From the NCBI RefSeq assembly GCF_004570865.1, contig NZ_SPQS01000005.1, positions 310,001-374,000 on the forward strand: 64,000 nucleotides of DNA, given 5' to 3'. Shown one piece after another: positions 11,047 through 27,050 of the stretch (position 1 is its first letter; each line of letters starts with the position of its first letter). Position numbers and translations under genes: made by a program. The stretch comes from Bradyrhizobium frederickii (lineage in GTDB: Bacteria; Pseudomonadota; Alphaproteobacteria; Rhizobiales; Xanthobacteraceae). The notes under the pieces were generated by a model that made no database searches, was not told the DNA's origin, and saw only the letters and a program-made list of their open reading frames with translations.

Positions 11047-11802
11047 ATGACCGAGCCGAACCCTGGTTCCACGGACGCCGAATTGCTGGCCGAGCCGAGA
11101 CTCGTGGTCGAGCCGGGCGTGGCGGCACGGGTGTCCGCGGTCGCAGCGCCGGTGCTGGAAGGCATGGGATATCGGCTGGTGCGGATCCGCATTTCCGGCG
11201 AGGCCGGCTGCACCGTGCAGATCATGGCCGAGCGGCCGGACGGCTCGATGCAGCTCGAAGATTGCGAGGCGATCTCGCGGGCGCTCTCCCCCGTGCTCGA
11301 TGTCGCCGACCCCATCGATCGCGCCTATCGGCTGGAAATTTCCTCGCCGGGGATCGACCGTCCGCTGGTCCGCCGCTCCGATTTCGAGCGCTATTGCGGC
11401 CATCTGGTGAAGATCGAGATGGCGGTCGCCCATGAGGGACGCAAGCGGTTCCGCGGCACGCTCGGTGCCGTCGAAGGCGACCGCGTGCACCTGCGTCGCG
11501 ACGACGCCAAGCCGGGTGACAACCCCGACGTGCTCCTGACCATGGAGGATATCGGCGAGGCGCGCCTGGTGCTGACCGACGAGCTGATCGCCGAATCCAT
11601 GCGCCGCGGCAAGGCCGAGGAGCGCAAGATGCGCAGGGATCTCGGCCTGGAGCCGCCGGCTCCGCCGCACGCGGAGATCAGCGCGAAGATCACCAAGAAC
11701 ACCAAGCCGAAGAAGAAGCCGGCCCCGACCAACACGAAGAAGCATCGCCTTGCCGCCGAACGCGCGCGGCGCGGCGAGATCGATCCTGACCAAGGAGACT
11801 AG
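11047..11802 (+). CDS. rimP: Ribosome maturation factor RimP
   Basis: Assists late maturation of the 30S subunit. The two-domain core spans residues ~25-185 ([20 protein letters not shown], then [20 protein letters not shown], the RimP hallmark). It carries a Lys/Arg-rich C-terminal tail of ~55 residues ([19 protein letters not shown]), longer than in enteric RimP but common in related genera. ATG 11047 is the conventional start. It is followed two nt later by nusA, the standard rimP-nusA-infB order. Confidence 0.95.
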   Translation: MTEPNPGSTDAELLAEPRLVVEPGVAARVSAVAAPVLEGMGYRLVRIRISGEAGCTVQIMAERPDGSMQLEDCEAISRALSPVLDVADPIDRAYRLEISSPGIDRPLVRRSDFERYCGHLVKIEMAVAHEGRKRFRGTLGAVEGDRVHLRRDDAKPGDNPDVLLTMEDIGEARLVLTDELIAESMRRGKAEERKMRRDLGLEPPAPPHAEISAKITKNTKPKKKPAPTNTKKHRLAAERARRGEIDPDQGD

Positions 11803-11804
11803 CC

Positions 11805-13415
11805 ATGGCAGTCAGCGCCAATCGACTTGAATTGCTCCAGATCGCCGACGCCGTCGCGCGCGAGAAATCGATCGATCGCGGCATCGTCATCGCGGCGATG
11901 GAGGACGCCATCGCCAAGGCCGCGCGCGCCCGTTACGGCAGCGAGACCGACGTTCACGCCGAGATCGACCCGAAGAAGGGCGAGCTGCGGCTGTCGCGCC
12001 ACATGCTGGTGGTCGACAAGGTCGAAAATCATTCCAACCAGATCTCGCTGGTCGACGCGCAGCGCGCCAATCCCGGTGCCCAGGTCGGCGACACCATCGC
12101 CGATACCCTGCCGCCGCTGGAATATGGCCGCATCGCCGCGCAGTCGGCCAAGCAGGTGATCGTGCAGAAGGTGCGCGAGGCCGAGCGCGACCGGCAATAC
12201 CAGGAATTCAAGGACCGCATCGGCGACATCGTCAACGGCGTCGTCAAGCGCGTCGAATATGGCAGCGTGATCGTCGATCTCGGCCGCGGCGAAGCCATCA
12301 TCCGCCGCGACGAGATGCTGCCGCGCGAAGTGTTCCGCAACGGCGACCGGGTCCGCGCCTACATCTTCGACGTCCGCCGCGAAACCCGCGGCCCGCAGAT
12401 CTTCCTCTCCCGCACCCATCCGCAGTTCATGGCGAAGCTGTTCGCGCAGGAAGTGCCGGAGATCTATGACGGCATCGTCGAGATCAAGGCGGTCGCCCGC
12501 GATCCGGGCTCGCGCGCGAAAATCGGCGTGATTTCCCGCGATTCCTCGGTCGATCCGGTCGGCGCCTGCGTCGGCATGCGCGGCTCGCGCGTGCAGGCCG
12601 TGGTGAACGAATTGCAGGGCGAGAAGATCGACATCATCCCCTGGTCGCCTGACATCGCCACCTTCGTGGTTAACGCGCTGGCGCCGGCCGAAGTGTCCAA
12701 GGTCGTCATCGACGAAGACCGCGAGCGCATCGAGGTCGTCGTGCCCGACACCAACAACCAGCTTTCGCTGGCGATCGGCCGCCGCGGCCAGAACGTGCGT
12801 CTGGCTTCGCAGCTCACCGGCTGGGACATCGACATCCTGACCGAGCAGGAGGAATCGGAGCGCCGCCAGGCCGACTTCGAGAACTCCACCCGCGTCTTCA
12901 TGGAATCGCTCAACGTCGATGAAGTGGTCGGCCAGCTGCTGGCGTCCGAGGGCTTCACCTCGGTCGAGGAACTCGCCATGGTGGACCTCAAGGAACTCGC
13001 CGGCATCGAGGGCTTCGACGAGGAGACCGCGCAGGAGCTCCAGAGCCGTGCCCGCGAATATCTCGAGCAGCAGGAAGCCGAGATCGAGGCGAGGCGCAAG
13101 GAGCTCGGGGTCGAGGACGCCGTCAAGGACGTGCCCGGCGTCACCTCCAAGATGCTGGTGAAGTTCGGCGAGAACGACATCAAGACGGTCGAGGACCTTG
13201 CCGGCTGCGCCACCGACGATCTGGTCGGCTGGACCGAGCGCAAGGAAGGCGGCGAGCCCACCAAACATCCGGGCGCGCTCGACGGCATCGATATCTCCCG
13301 CGACGATGCCGAAGCGATGATCATGCAGGCCCGCGTCAAGGCCGGCTGGATCACCGAGGCCGATCTCGCCAAGCCCACCGAGGAGGCTGAGGCGACCGAA
13401 GATCAGCCGGCTTGA
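11805..13415 (+). CDS. nusA: Transcription termination/antitermination protein NusA
   Basis: Binds RNA polymerase and nascent RNA and controls pausing, termination and rrn antitermination. Domains in order: N-terminal polymerase-binding domain (1-~130), S1 domain (~135-200, with GDIVNGVVKRVEYGSVIVDL), two KH domains (~230-365, with GACVGMRGSRVQAVVNEL and AIGRRGQNVRLASQL), then C-terminal helix-hairpin-helix acidic repeats (~370-525) with an acidic tail (PTEEAEATEDQPA). Length 536 aa is typical. It starts two nt after rimP, with AGGAG before its ATG. NusA sits in an operon whose leader carries a terminator-like hairpin, so it could influence its own expression. Confidence 0.97.
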   Translation: MAVSANRLELLQIADAVAREKSIDRGIVIAAMEDAIAKAARARYGSETDVHAEIDPKKGELRLSRHMLVVDKVENHSNQISLVDAQRANPGAQVGDTIADTLPPLEYGRIAAQSAKQVIVQKVREAERDRQYQEFKDRIGDIVNGVVKRVEYGSVIVDLGRGEAIIRRDEMLPREVFRNGDRVRAYIFDVRRETRGPQIFLSRTHPQFMAKLFAQEVPEIYDGIVEIKAVARDPGSRAKIGVISRDSSVDPVGACVGMRGSRVQAVVNELQGEKIDIIPWSPDIATFVVNALAPAEVSKVVIDEDRERIEVVVPDTNNQLSLAIGRRGQNVRLASQLTGWDIDILTEQEESERRQADFENSTRVFMESLNVDEVVGQLLASEGFTSVEELAMVDLKELAGIEGFDEETAQELQSRAREYLEQQEAEIEARRKELGVEDAVKDVPGVTSKMLVKFGENDIKTVEDLAGCATDDLVGWTERKEGGEPTKHPGALDGIDISRDDAEAMIMQARVKAGWITEADLAKPTEEAEATEDQPA

Positions 13416-13492
13416 GGCGTATTCAGCGAAAGCGGAGGCCGGTCTTGCTTAGAGAACACGCGATTTAGAAGGCGAAGGAGGATGTCGCCCGG

Positions 13493-14176
13493 ATGCTCGC
13501 CAATATGGACAGCGAACTCGACCATGGACCGCGGACCGAAAGGTCCGCGACCATGCGGATGTGCGCTGTCAGTCGGCAGGTCCGGCCGATCGACGAGCTG
13601 ATCCGCTTCGTTATTTCGCCGCAGGGCGACGTAGTTCCAGATCTCAAGCGCAAGCTGCCCGGACGCGGCATGTGGCTCACGGCCTCCCGCGGGGTGGTTG
13701 CGGAAGCGGTACGGCGTCACCAATTTAGCAAGGCCTTCAAGCGCGAGCTGCGCATCCCCCAGACGCTTCCTGCCGACATTGAGGCGCTCCTGGTTCGGAG
13801 CGTGACGGAAGCCCTTGGGATCGCCGCCAAGGCCGGCCAGATCGTGACCGGCTTCGGCAAGGTCGAAAGCGCCCTGAGGGAAGGCACGGTCGAGGTCCTG
13901 ATCCACGCCAGCGACGGGGCCGCGGACGGAATCCGCAAATTGGACATGCTGGCACGTCAAAATGCCGGAAATCGCGGCGCCAAGCCGCAGATTCCCGTCG
14001 TCACCGCGCTGAAATCGATAGAATTGGATTTGGCACTGACCCGGTCAAATGTGATACATGCTGCCCTGCTCGCGGGTCCGGCGAGCAAGTCATTCCTGTC
14101 ACGTAGCCAGATGCTGGTCCGATACCGGATGGCGGACGATGACAAGACTGCCGAAGAGCACGGCCAGGATTTCTGA
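13493..14176 (+). CDS. RNA-binding protein: YlxR (DUF448) plus L7Ae-like domain
   Basis: The N-terminal YlxR domain (residues ~15-95) contains RMCAVSRQVRPIDELIRFV and the GRGMWL motif. A C-terminal L7Ae/L30e-like domain (~100-200, with ALGIAAKAGQIVTGFGKVES) follows. Both are RNA-binding folds, and the gene sits at its usual place between nusA and infB. In other bacteria YlxR homologues affect ribosome or RNase P function; the role here is inferred. ATG 13493 follows AAGGAGG with an 11-nt spacer; ATG 13505 is an alternative. Confidence 0.88.
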   Translation: MLANMDSELDHGPRTERSATMRMCAVSRQVRPIDELIRFVISPQGDVVPDLKRKLPGRGMWLTASRGVVAEAVRRHQFSKAFKRELRIPQTLPADIEALLVRSVTEALGIAAKAGQIVTGFGKVESALREGTVEVLIHASDGAADGIRKLDMLARQNAGNRGAKPQIPVVTALKSIELDLALTRSNVIHAALLAGPASKSFLSRSQMLVRYRMADDDKTAEEHGQDF

Positions 14177-14246
14177 GCGACAACGACGACCCAATTGGAC
14201 GGTGCGGCAACGCACAACACCGATAAATCAGGATTAGGACTGCTGA

Positions 14247-16946
14247 ATGGTTGATACCAAGACCCCTGGCGACAAGAAGCTGAGCGTTCCGAGCAAGACG
14301 CTATCGCTCAAGCCGCGCGTCGAAACGGGCACTGTGCGCCAGAGCTTCAGCCATGGCCGCAGCAAGCAGGTCGTGGTCGAGAAGCGCGGCAAGCGCCGCA
14401 TCGACGGTACCCCCGAGCCGCAGGCTGCCGAGGTGGCGAAGCCCGCGCCGGCTGCGCCCACGCCCGCCCCGTCGCGTCCCGCGCCGCCGCGCAACGCCGG
14501 CTCCGGCGTGGTGCTGCGCACGCTGACCGAGGACGAACGCTCCGCCCGCGCCAGCGCGCTGGCCGATGCCAAGGTGCGCGAAGTCGAAGAGCGCCGTCAG
14601 GCCGAGGAAGAGGCCCAGCGCCGCGCGGTCCGCGAAGCCGCCGAACGCGCCGAGCGCGAGGCCGCCGAATCCCGCCGCAAGGCCGAGGAAGAGCGCCACC
14701 GCCACGAGGACGAGGCCAAGCGCAAGGCCGAGACCGAGGCCAAGAAGCGTTTCGGCGAAGGCGAGCAGCCGCAATCTGCGCCGCGCGCCGCGGTGGCGGC
14801 CCCGGCCGCTGCAACATCGCGGCCCGGAGCGCCCGCAGCGCGAACCGGAACCGCGACAGCACGCCCGGCCGCGACGACAGCGCGCCCCGGAACCAACACG
14901 CCGCGACCGGCCGGCGGACCTTTGGGTCGCGCACCCGCGGTCGCAGCCGGACCCGACGAGGACGATGGTCCGCGCCAGATCCGTCGCGGTCCCGGCGGCG
15001 CCGCGCGTCCTGCCGCGGCTCCCAAGACCACCCACAAGCCCGGCCCGCAGAAAGAGCGCGGCCGCCTGACGGTCGTCACCGCGCTCAACGCCGACGAAGT
15101 CCGCGAGCGCTCGATCGCCTCGTTCCGCCGCCGCACCCAGCGCCTGAAGGGCCATGCCTCGAACGAGCCCAAGGAGAAGCTGATCCGCGAGGTGGTCATC
15201 CCGGAAGCGATCACCATCCAGGAACTCGCCAACCGCATGGCCGAACGCGCGGTCGACGTCATCCGCATGCTGATGAAGCAGGGCGCGATGCACAAGATCA
15301 CCGACGTGATCGACGCCGACACCGCGCAGCTGATCGCGGAAGAGCTGGGTCACACCGTCAAGCGCGTTGCCGCCTCCGACGTCGAAGAGGGCCTGTTCGA
15401 CCAGGTCGACGATTCCACCGACACCGAGACGCGCTCGCCGGTGGTGACCGTGATGGGTCACGTCGACCACGGCAAGACCTCGCTGCTCGATGCGCTCCGT
15501 CACGCCAACGTCGTCTCCGGCGAAGCCGGCGGCATCACCCAGCATATCGGCGCCTATCAGGTGGTGTCGCCCGAGAGCGGCAAGAAGATCACCTTCATCG
15601 ACACGCCCGGCCACGCCGCGTTCACCGCGATGCGCGCCCGCGGCGCCAAGGTCACCGACATCGTCGTGCTGGTGGTCGCGGCTGACGACGGCGTGATGCC
15701 GCAGACGGTCGAAGCCATCAATCACGCCAAGGCCGCGCGCGTGCCGATCATCGTCGCCATCAACAAGATCGACAAGCCCGACGCCAAGCCCGAGCGCGTG
15801 CGCACCGAGCTGCTCCAGCACGAGGTGCAGGTCGAATCCTTCGGCGGCGACGTCGTCGACGTCGAGGTGTCCGCCAAGAACAAGACCAATCTCGACAAGC
15901 TGCTCGAGATGATCGCGCTCCAGGCCGACATCCTCGACCTCAAGACCAATTCGGAACGGCCGGCCGAGGGCACCGTGATCGAGGCCAAGCTCGACCGCGG
16001 CCGCGGCCCGGTCGCGACCGTGCTGGTCCAGCGCGGCACGCTCCGCGTCGGCGACATCATCGTCGCGGGCGCCGAGATGGGCCGCGTCCGCGCGCTGATC
16101 TCCGATCAGGGCGAGACCGTGCAGGAAGCAGGTCCCTCGGTGCCGGTCGAAGTGCTCGGCTTCAACGGTCCGCCGGAAGCCGGCGATCGTCTCGCCGTGG
16201 TCGAGAACGAAGCCCGCGCCCGCCAGGTCACCAGCTACCGCGCGCACCAGAAGCGCGAGAACGCGGCGGCCTCGATCTCCGGCATGCGCGGCTCGCTCGA
16301 GCAGATGATGTCGCAATTGAAGACCGCGGGCCGCAAGGAATTCCCGCTGATCATCAAGGCCGACGTGCAGGGCTCGCTGGAGGCGATCCTCGGCTCGCTG
16401 GAGAAGCTCGGCACCGACGAAGTCGCAGCCCGCATCCTGCATGCCGGCGTCGGCGGCATCTCGGAATCCGACGTGACGCTGGCCGAAGGCTTCAACGCCG
16501 CGATCATCGGCTTCTCGGTTCGTGCCAACAAGGAAGCCGCTGCGGCCGCCAAGCGCAACGGCATCGAGATCCGCTACTACAACATCATCTACGATCTCGT
16601 GGACGACGTGAAGAAGGCGATGAGCGGCCTGCTCGCGCCGACCTTGCGCGAAACCATGCTCGGCAATGCCGCGATCCTGGAGATCTTCAACATCTCCAAG
16701 GTCGGCAAGGTCGCAGGCTGCCGCGTCACCGACGGTACCGTGGAACGCGGCGCCAATGTGCGCCTGATCCGCGACAACGTCGTCGTGCACGAGGGCAAGC
16801 TCTCGACGCTGAAGCGCTTCAAGGACGAAGTGAAGGAAGTCCAGTCCGGTCAGGAATGCGGCATGGCCTTCGAGAACTACCACGACATGCGTGCCGGTGA
16901 CGTGATCGAGTGTTACCGCGTGGAGACGATCCAGCGCTCCCTGTAA
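14247..16946 (+). CDS. infB: Translation initiation factor IF-2
   Basis: The GTPase that delivers initiator tRNA and joins subunits. Residues ~1-300 are a low-complexity Ala/Arg/Glu/Pro region with a long charged coiled coil (residues ~105-175), then the N2 domain. The G domain has GHVDHGKT (404-411), DTPGH and NKID. Domains II, III and the C-terminal fMet-tRNA domain follow. Length 899 aa is normal for rhizobial IF-2. Internal starts giving shorter IF-2 forms are possible but not evident. It ends in a repeat-rich spacer before rbfA. Confidence 0.97.
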   Translation: MVDTKTPGDKKLSVPSKTLSLKPRVETGTVRQSFSHGRSKQVVVEKRGKRRIDGTPEPQAAEVAKPAPAAPTPAPSRPAPPRNAGSGVVLRTLTEDERSARASALADAKVREVEERRQAEEEAQRRAVREAAERAEREAAESRRKAEEERHRHEDEAKRKAETEAKKRFGEGEQPQSAPRAAVAAPAAATSRPGAPAARTGTATARPAATTARPGTNTPRPAGGPLGRAPAVAAGPDEDDGPRQIRRGPGGAARPAAAPKTTHKPGPQKERGRLTVVTALNADEVRERSIASFRRRTQRLKGHASNEPKEKLIREVVIPEAITIQELANRMAERAVDVIRMLMKQGAMHKITDVIDADTAQLIAEELGHTVKRVAASDVEEGLFDQVDDSTDTETRSPVVTVMGHVDHGKTSLLDALRHANVVSGEAGGITQHIGAYQVVSPESGKKITFIDTPGHAAFTAMRARGAKVTDIVVLVVAADDGVMPQTVEAINHAKAARVPIIVAINKIDKPDAKPERVRTELLQHEVQVESFGGDVVDVEVSAKNKTNLDKLLEMIALQADILDLKTNSERPAEGTVIEAKLDRGRGPVATVLVQRGTLRVGDIIVAGAEMGRVRALISDQGETVQEAGPSVPVEVLGFNGPPEAGDRLAVVENEARARQVTSYRAHQKRENAAASISGMRGSLEQMMSQLKTAGRKEFPLIIKADVQGSLEAILGSLEKLGTDEVAARILHAGVGGISESDVTLAEGFNAAIIGFSVRANKEAAAAAKRNGIEIRYYNIIYDLVDDVKKAMSGLLAPTLRETMLGNAAILEIFNISKVGKVAGCRVTDGTVERGANVRLIRDNVVVHEGKLSTLKRFKDEVKEVQSGQECGMAFENYHDMRAGDVIECYRVETIQRSL

Positions 16947-16999
16947 GTCCAAATCTTACCGAAGCGCCCGGATCTTTTTGAGCTGAAATTGCGGGAGTG

Positions 17000-17087
17000 C
17001 GATGGCCGGATTTTTTCCGGCCATCCACCCCTCTTCGTTTCAACAGGACAAGTGACAATGCCCGTGTCCCGAACACGGGCATGACGA
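17000..17087. repeat. Intergenic palindromes between infB and rbfA, family A-like
   Basis: Two perfect hairpins in tandem: GATGGCCGGA with TCCGGCCATC around a T-rich loop, and ATGCCCGTGTTCGGGACACGGGCAT-type symmetry (17058-17083). The right end, ...GGGCATGACGAG, matches the family A repeats at 9.5 and 27.9 kb. It lies inside the operon and so would be transcribed; it could affect mRNA processing or infB/rbfA differential expression. Confidence 0.75.
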
Positions 17088-17100
17088 GGTGATTTCGAGA

Positions 17101-17547
17101 ATGCCACGCCATCATCAGAAGAAGAGTTCCGGGCCCGGCGGAGGCTCGCAACGTCAGTTGCGCGTCGGCGAGCAGGTTCGCCACGCGATGGCCGATATTC
17201 TGGCGCAAGGCAATGTGCATGATGCCGATCTCGAGGGTCACATCATCACCGTGCCGGAGGTGCGGATGTCGCCCGACCTGAAGCTCGCGACGGTCTACGT
17301 GATGCCGCTCGGTGGCCGCGACACCGAGATCGTTCTCGCTGCGCTCGCACGCAACAAGAAGTTCCTGCGCGGCGAGGTCGCGCGGCGCGTTAACCTGAAA
17401 TTTGCACCCGACATTCGCTTCCGCGTCGACGAACGATTCGACGAAGCGGAACGGATCGAGAAGCTTTTGCGAACACCTGCGGTGCAGAAGGATCTCGAAC
17501 AGGACTTGGAACAGGATCCGGAGACGGATCGGGAAGAAGAACGATGA
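17101..17547 (+). CDS. rbfA: 30S ribosome-binding factor RbfA
   Basis: A cold-shock-type factor binding the 16S 5' helix during 30S maturation. The KH-like fold spans residues ~20-115, with [41 protein letters not shown] and [21 protein letters not shown]. An acidic C-terminal tail rich in Glu/Asp follows. ATG at 17101 gives 148 aa; an upstream in-frame GTG (17089) falls in the repeat edge and is not favoured. The stop overlaps the truB ATG. Confidence 0.95.
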   Translation: MPRHHQKKSSGPGGGSQRQLRVGEQVRHAMADILAQGNVHDADLEGHIITVPEVRMSPDLKLATVYVMPLGGRDTEIVLAALARNKKFLRGEVARRVNLKFAPDIRFRVDERFDEAERIEKLLRTPAVQKDLEQDLEQDPETDREEER

Positions 17548-18662
17548 CGATGGACCCGGCTCACGACACGATCAGCGGCGAACAGGCCGATCAGCGCGAC
17601 GTGCAGAAAAATAATTTCGCGGAGATGGACGGCAATTCGGAGCCGCATCACGAGCCGCGCCGCGTCAACAACGATCCGCGTGCCAAACAGCAGAAGGGCA
17701 ATCAGGTTCGCCGCGACCGGCGCGACGTCCACGGCTGGGTCGTGCTCGACAAGCCGATCGGCATGACCTCGACGCAGGCGGTTGCGGTGCTCAAGCGCCT
17801 GTTCAACGCCAAGCGTGCCGGACACGCCGGCACGCTCGATCCGCTCGCCTCGGGCGGGCTGCCGATCGCGCTCGGGGAGGCCACCAAGACCGTTCCCTTC
17901 GTCATGGACGGCCGCAAGCGCTACCAGTTCACGGTGTGCTGGGGCGAGGAGCGCGACACCGACGACATCGAGGGCCGGGTGACCGCGACCTCCGACCAGC
18001 GTCCGACCCGGGAGGCCATTCTGGCCCTGCTGCCCCGCTTCACCGGGGTGATCGAGCAGATCCCGCCGCGCTATTCCGCGATCAAGGTCCAGGGCGAGCG
18101 CGCCTACGACCTTGCCCGCGACGGCGAGGTCGTGGAGCTGGCCCCCCGCCCGGTCGAGATTCACCATTTAACCCTTGTGGATCAACCGGATAACGACCAC
18201 GCCGTGTTCGAGGCCGAATGCGGCAAGGGCACCTATGTCCGCGCGCTGGCCCGCGATATGGGCCGGATTCTCGGCACTTTTGGCCATATCTGCGCGCTGC
18301 GGCGGACCCTGGTCGGCCCATTTGGCGAAAACGACATGATTCCGCTGGATCAGTTGGAGGCTTTGTGCGATAGAGCCGCGTCCGGCGAGGGCAGCCTCGC
18401 CGACGCGCTTTTGCCCGTTGAGACCGCGCTGGACGACATCCCGGCACTGGCCGTCACTCGGGCTGATGCGGCAAGGCTCCATCGGGGCCAGGCCGTTTTG
18501 TTGCGCGGACGGGATGCGCCCACTTGTAGCGGCACAGTCTATGTCACGGTGGCAGGCCGGCTTCTCGCGCTTGCTGAAGTCGGCAATGGCGAAATCATCC
18601 CCAAGCGTGTGTTCAACCTGACCGGCCTGACTGCCAGCCCCGGTCGCAACGAGAGAAATTGA
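17544..18662 (+). CDS. truB: tRNA pseudouridine(55) synthase TruB
   Basis: Makes pseudouridine 55 in the T-loop of all tRNAs. The catalytic Asp is D99 in [11 protein letters not shown], and the flanking [16 protein letters not shown] and [18 protein letters not shown] motifs are present. The first ~55 residues form a charged, probably disordered extension not needed for catalysis, so a later start is conceivable, but the ATGA overlap with rbfA supports 17544. It lies two nt before rpsO. Confidence 0.95.
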   Translation: MTMDPAHDTISGEQADQRDVQKNNFAEMDGNSEPHHEPRRVNNDPRAKQQKGNQVRRDRRDVHGWVVLDKPIGMTSTQAVAVLKRLFNAKRAGHAGTLDPLASGGLPIALGEATKTVPFVMDGRKRYQFTVCWGEERDTDDIEGRVTATSDQRPTREAILALLPRFTGVIEQIPPRYSAIKVQGERAYDLARDGEVVELAPRPVEIHHLTLVDQPDNDHAVFEAECGKGTYVRALARDMGRILGTFGHICALRRTLVGPFGENDMIPLDQLEALCDRAASGEGSLADALLPVETALDDIPALAVTRADAARLHRGQAVLLRGRDAPTCSGTVYVTVAGRLLALAEVGNGEIIPKRVFNLTGLTASPGRNERN

Positions 18663-18664
18663 CG

Positions 18665-18934
18665 ATGTCGATTGCCGCAGAACGCAAAGCGGAAGTCATC
18701 AAGACGAATGCCACCAAAGCCGGCGACACCGGCTCGCCCGAGGTTCAGGTCGCAATCCTGTCGGAACGCATCAACAACCTCACCAGCCATTTCAAGACCC
18801 ACGTGAAGGACAACCATTCGCGTCGCGGTCTCTTGAAGCTGGTCTCGACCCGCCGCTCGCTTCTCGACTACCTCAAGAAGAAGGACGAGGCGCGGTACAA
18901 GGCGCTGCTCGAGAAGCACAACATTCGTCGTTAA
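18665..18934 (+). CDS. rpsO: 30S ribosomal protein S15
   Basis: Primary-binding 16S rRNA protein, 89 aa, exactly the usual length. Hallmarks are [35 protein letters not shown] and the terminal HNIRR. ATG 18665 is chosen over an ORF start six nt upstream because S15 begins MSIAAERK. A strong intrinsic terminator follows at once, so pnp is probably expressed mainly from its own promoter or by read-through. Confidence 0.98.
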   Translation: MSIAAERKAEVIKTNATKAGDTGSPEVQVAILSERINNLTSHFKTHVKDNHSRRGLLKLVSTRRSLLDYLKKKDEARYKALLEKHNIRR

Positions 18935-18943
18935 GAGTTCCTG

Positions 18944-18966
18944 CGCGCGCCACCGGCGCGCGTTTT
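18944..18966 (+). terminator. Intrinsic terminator after rpsO
   Basis: Perfect 8-bp GC stem CGCGCGCC / GGCGCGCG with a 3-nt loop, followed by TTTT. It begins nine nt past the rpsO stop and should separate the rimP-to-rpsO operon from pnp. Confidence 0.75.
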
Positions 18967-19182
18967 CGCACGCGGTTTCGAACGAAGGCGCTTATTTTAA
19001 GCTTTTTGATCGAGGCTGCGCGCGCGTCGGATGCGGGCCGTCGACGGCCGGCATCCGGGGCATGAAGGGCGAAGACCGAAGGTTCGGTGTTCGCGTTCGT
19101 GCCGACTGACAGTCCAGCAGCAATCCGGCGGCTGGGCACAACGGGCAAGGCGCCCGTATGACCCGAAAGGATGGACGCCATC

Positions 19183-19272
19183 CGAAATCCAAAAACCATG
19201 GCAGGATCGCAGGACGCTGATCATCCGCTCCGATCAGCGTCCCGCAATCTTGCGCATGGTTTTTGTTTTTCG
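19183..19272 (+). promoter_or_regulatory. ~90-nt extended hairpin in the pnp 5' leader
   Basis: The outer stem AAAAACCATG (19191-19200) pairs perfectly with CATGGTTTTT (19255-19264). The inner stem GGACGCTGATC (19212-19222) pairs perfectly with GATCAGCGTCC (19232-19242) around a 9-nt loop. The segments between also pair, with a G-U pair and two mismatches, and pairing extends outward to about 19183/19272. It ends ~43 nt before the pnp ATG. The shape resembles RNase III substrates in the E. coli pnp leader. The T-rich 3' side might instead make it an attenuator. Confidence 0.7.
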
Positions 19273-19314
19273 AGAGCCGTCCCCACTTTCGAGAACCCAT
19301 GAAAGAAGACCTCT

Positions 19315-21471
<2,157 letters not shown>

Positions 21472-21495
21472 GTCTCGCGACTTATCGAAAACACG

Positions 21496-21522
21496 AAGGG
21501 CGGCCGAAAGGCCGCCCTTTTT
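21496..21522 (+). terminator. Intrinsic terminator after pnp
   Basis: Perfect 10-bp stem AAGGGCGGCC / GGCCGCCCTT closed by a GAAA tetraloop and running into a T-tract (TTTTT then GTTTG). It lies 24 nt after the pnp stop. Confidence 0.9.
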
Positions 21523-21556
21523 GTTTGTGCCGTTGTTCATGCTCCGGCCGATATGC

Positions 21557-21675
21557 GCTCCCTCTCCCGCTTGCGGGAGAGGGCTGGGGAGAGGGTGTCT
21601 CCTCAGAGAGACTTCCAATGCGGAGAGAACCCCACCCGCGCCTTCGGCGCGACCTCTCCCGCAAGCGGGAGAGGT
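21557..21675. repeat. Intergenic palindromic repeat, family C copy 1
   Basis: Two CTCTCCCGCTTGCGGGAGAG-type palindromes (the second in reverse arrangement, CTCTCCCGCAAGCGGGAGAG) enclose ~80 nt. A single-palindrome relative occurs after dut at 43.6 kb. It lies between convergent pnp and katG. Confidence 0.85.
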
Positions 21676-21684
21676 GTACCGGCC

Positions 21685-25353
<3,669 letters not shown>

Positions 25354-25434
25354 AACCTCGCGCTACACTTGCGGGCGCGGCTTGCACGCTCTAGTTTTGC
25401 AACTCTCGCATTCTCAACCGCTCATTCCCCGATC

Positions 25435-26268
25435 ATGTTACGCAGTTTCGCCGTCGCCGCCATCTTCGTGTCGTTTTGCGCTACGACGGGGTGGGCCCAG
25501 TCCCCCTCTGCTCCACCCACTGCCGCGACTCCGGCGACGACCAAGCCGGCTGCGAAGAAGGCGGGGCCGAAGGCCAAGCAACCGGCAGCGAACAAGCCGC
25601 AAGCGGCGGAAATCGGCCCCTGCAAGCTCGGCGTGATCTCGGTGATCGGCGAACGCTACTCCGTCCAGAAGTTCGGGCTGACCATCTTCGAGAACGAGGA
25701 GAGCGAAGTTGCCATCGACTGGGGTCTTGACGATCTGGTGTTTGCGCGGGTGAAAGCCGCAACGGGTGGCGATCCCGGTGTTCGCAGGATCACCTATCCC
25801 AAGGGAGCCTTCGAACCCTTCTACAATCCGAAATCGCGATTCATTCCCGATCCCAACGAACGCCTGCCAGCGATCGTGCGCGGCATCACGCCGAACGCGA
25901 GCTGCGATCGATATCTCGTTGCGACCACGTACAAGGGAGAATTGCCGGGCACGCGACTGATGCTGAATGGTATCGGCACGTTCAATCAGGGGCTCGGGAT
26001 CCGGCATTCGCATCTGTTCGCCAACATCTCGATCAACCTGATCGACGGTAGAAGCTACGAGCAGATCAACCGTCCGTTCGTGAATTTCGGTGCCAACCTC
26101 GCAGCAAGCATGCGGTTGACCGAGGATCCACTCACCAAGCTCGACAACGATCACTTCCCCAATCCGCCCGCGACCGCTTCGAGCAGCGCGATTCTGCGCG
26201 AGAGAACACGTGCTCTCGTGACCGACAGGCTCGATCGGGGACTTCCCGGCTATCTGAAGCAAGAGTGA
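25435..26268 (+). CDS. Secreted/periplasmic protein of unknown function
   Basis: Family not recognised. The ATG at 25435 gives a clear signal peptide (MLRSFAVAAIFVSFCA, likely cut after WAQS). A ~40-residue Ala/Pro/Lys/Thr-rich linker (AAKKAGPKAKQPAANKPQAA) is followed by a globular domain from ~residue 65. That domain holds two cysteines (GPCKLG and ASCDRY) that could form a disulfide in the periplasm. The in-frame extension back to 25369 lacks a signal sequence and is rejected. GC looks lower than in neighbours, a weak hint of different history. No function is proposed. Confidence 0.7.
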   Translation: MLRSFAVAAIFVSFCATTGWAQSPSAPPTAATPATTKPAAKKAGPKAKQPAANKPQAAEIGPCKLGVISVIGERYSVQKFGLTIFENEESEVAIDWGLDDLVFARVKAATGGDPGVRRITYPKGAFEPFYNPKSRFIPDPNERLPAIVRGITPNASCDRYLVATTYKGELPGTRLMLNGIGTFNQGLGIRHSHLFANISINLIDGRSYEQINRPFVNFGANLAASMRLTEDPLTKLDNDHFPNPPATASSSAILRERTRALVTDRLDRGLPGYLKQE

Positions 26269-26402
26269 CACGCGCTCATTCGGATTGACCAAGATATTGC
26301 GCACGGAACACAGCATCCGCCCATGCGTAGGGCGTTGCGGATTCGAAGCAGACACGCGATGAATTAGACTTGGTCTCTCGCACGTTGAGGAGGTTCCTCC
26401 CC

Positions 26403-26999
26403 ATGATCAAGCTCTATTGGTCGCCCCGCTCGCGCTCGTTCACGACGCTCTGGCTGATGGAGGAGAGCGGCCTGCCCTATGAGCGGGTGCTGACAGACAT
26501 CTCGACCGGCGCGCAGAAGGCGCCGGATTATCTGAAGATCAATCCGATGGGCAAGGTGCCGGCGCTGACCGATGGCGATGCCGCGCTCGGCGAAGCCGCG
26601 GCGATCTGCGCCTATGTTGCCGACCGCTATCCAGAGACGAAGCTTGCGCCAGGCCTGACCGATCCACGCCGCGCACGCTATCTGCAATGGCTGTTCTTCT
26701 CGCCGGGCTGCATCGAGCCGGCCATCATCCAGATCTTCACCAAGATCGAGATCCCGAGCTCGACCGCGGCCTGGGGCAGCGCCACGCAGGTGTTCGACGT
26801 GCTGGAAGCCGCGCTCGCCAAGGGGCCGTGGATTCTGGGCGAGGACTTTTCCGCGGCCGACATCGTGGTCGGCTCGGGCCTGAACTTCGCGGTGCGCCAG
26901 TTCAAGATGGTGCCGACGCGCCCCGCCTTCGATGCCTATCTGGCGCGCTGCACCGCACGGCCGGCGTTCCAGCGCGCGGAGAAGATCGCGGCGGGGTGA
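26403..26999 (+). CDS. Glutathione S-transferase family protein
   Basis: 198 aa with an N-terminal thioredoxin-like domain (IKLYWSPRSRSFTTLWLMEE). The glutathione-binding signature is NPMGKVPALTDGDAALGEAAAIC, given here in two parts: NPMGKVPAL and LGEAAAIC. An alpha-helical C-terminal domain follows, with GEDFSAADIVVG as the N-capping motif. It may detoxify electrophiles, which would fit the oxidative-stress genes nearby, but no substrate is indicated. ATG 26403 is preferred to the ORF start at 26370. Confidence 0.9.
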   Translation: MIKLYWSPRSRSFTTLWLMEESGLPYERVLTDISTGAQKAPDYLKINPMGKVPALTDGDAALGEAAAICAYVADRYPETKLAPGLTDPRRARYLQWLFFSPGCIEPAIIQIFTKIEIPSSTAAWGSATQVFDVLEAALAKGPWILGEDFSAADIVVGSGLNFAVRQFKMVPTRPAFDAYLARCTARPAFQRAEKIAAG

Positions 27000-27050
27000 G
27001 ATCGCGCGAAGGGAGCGCGCCTTTGCCCAAGCTGCGAAACTTGCTCGAAG

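Noticed and set aside
14301..16952. Very long open frame (883 residues) antisense to infB.
   Set aside because: Typical GC-rich antisense reading; composition is His/Gly/Asp-rich with no family signal, while infB is complete.
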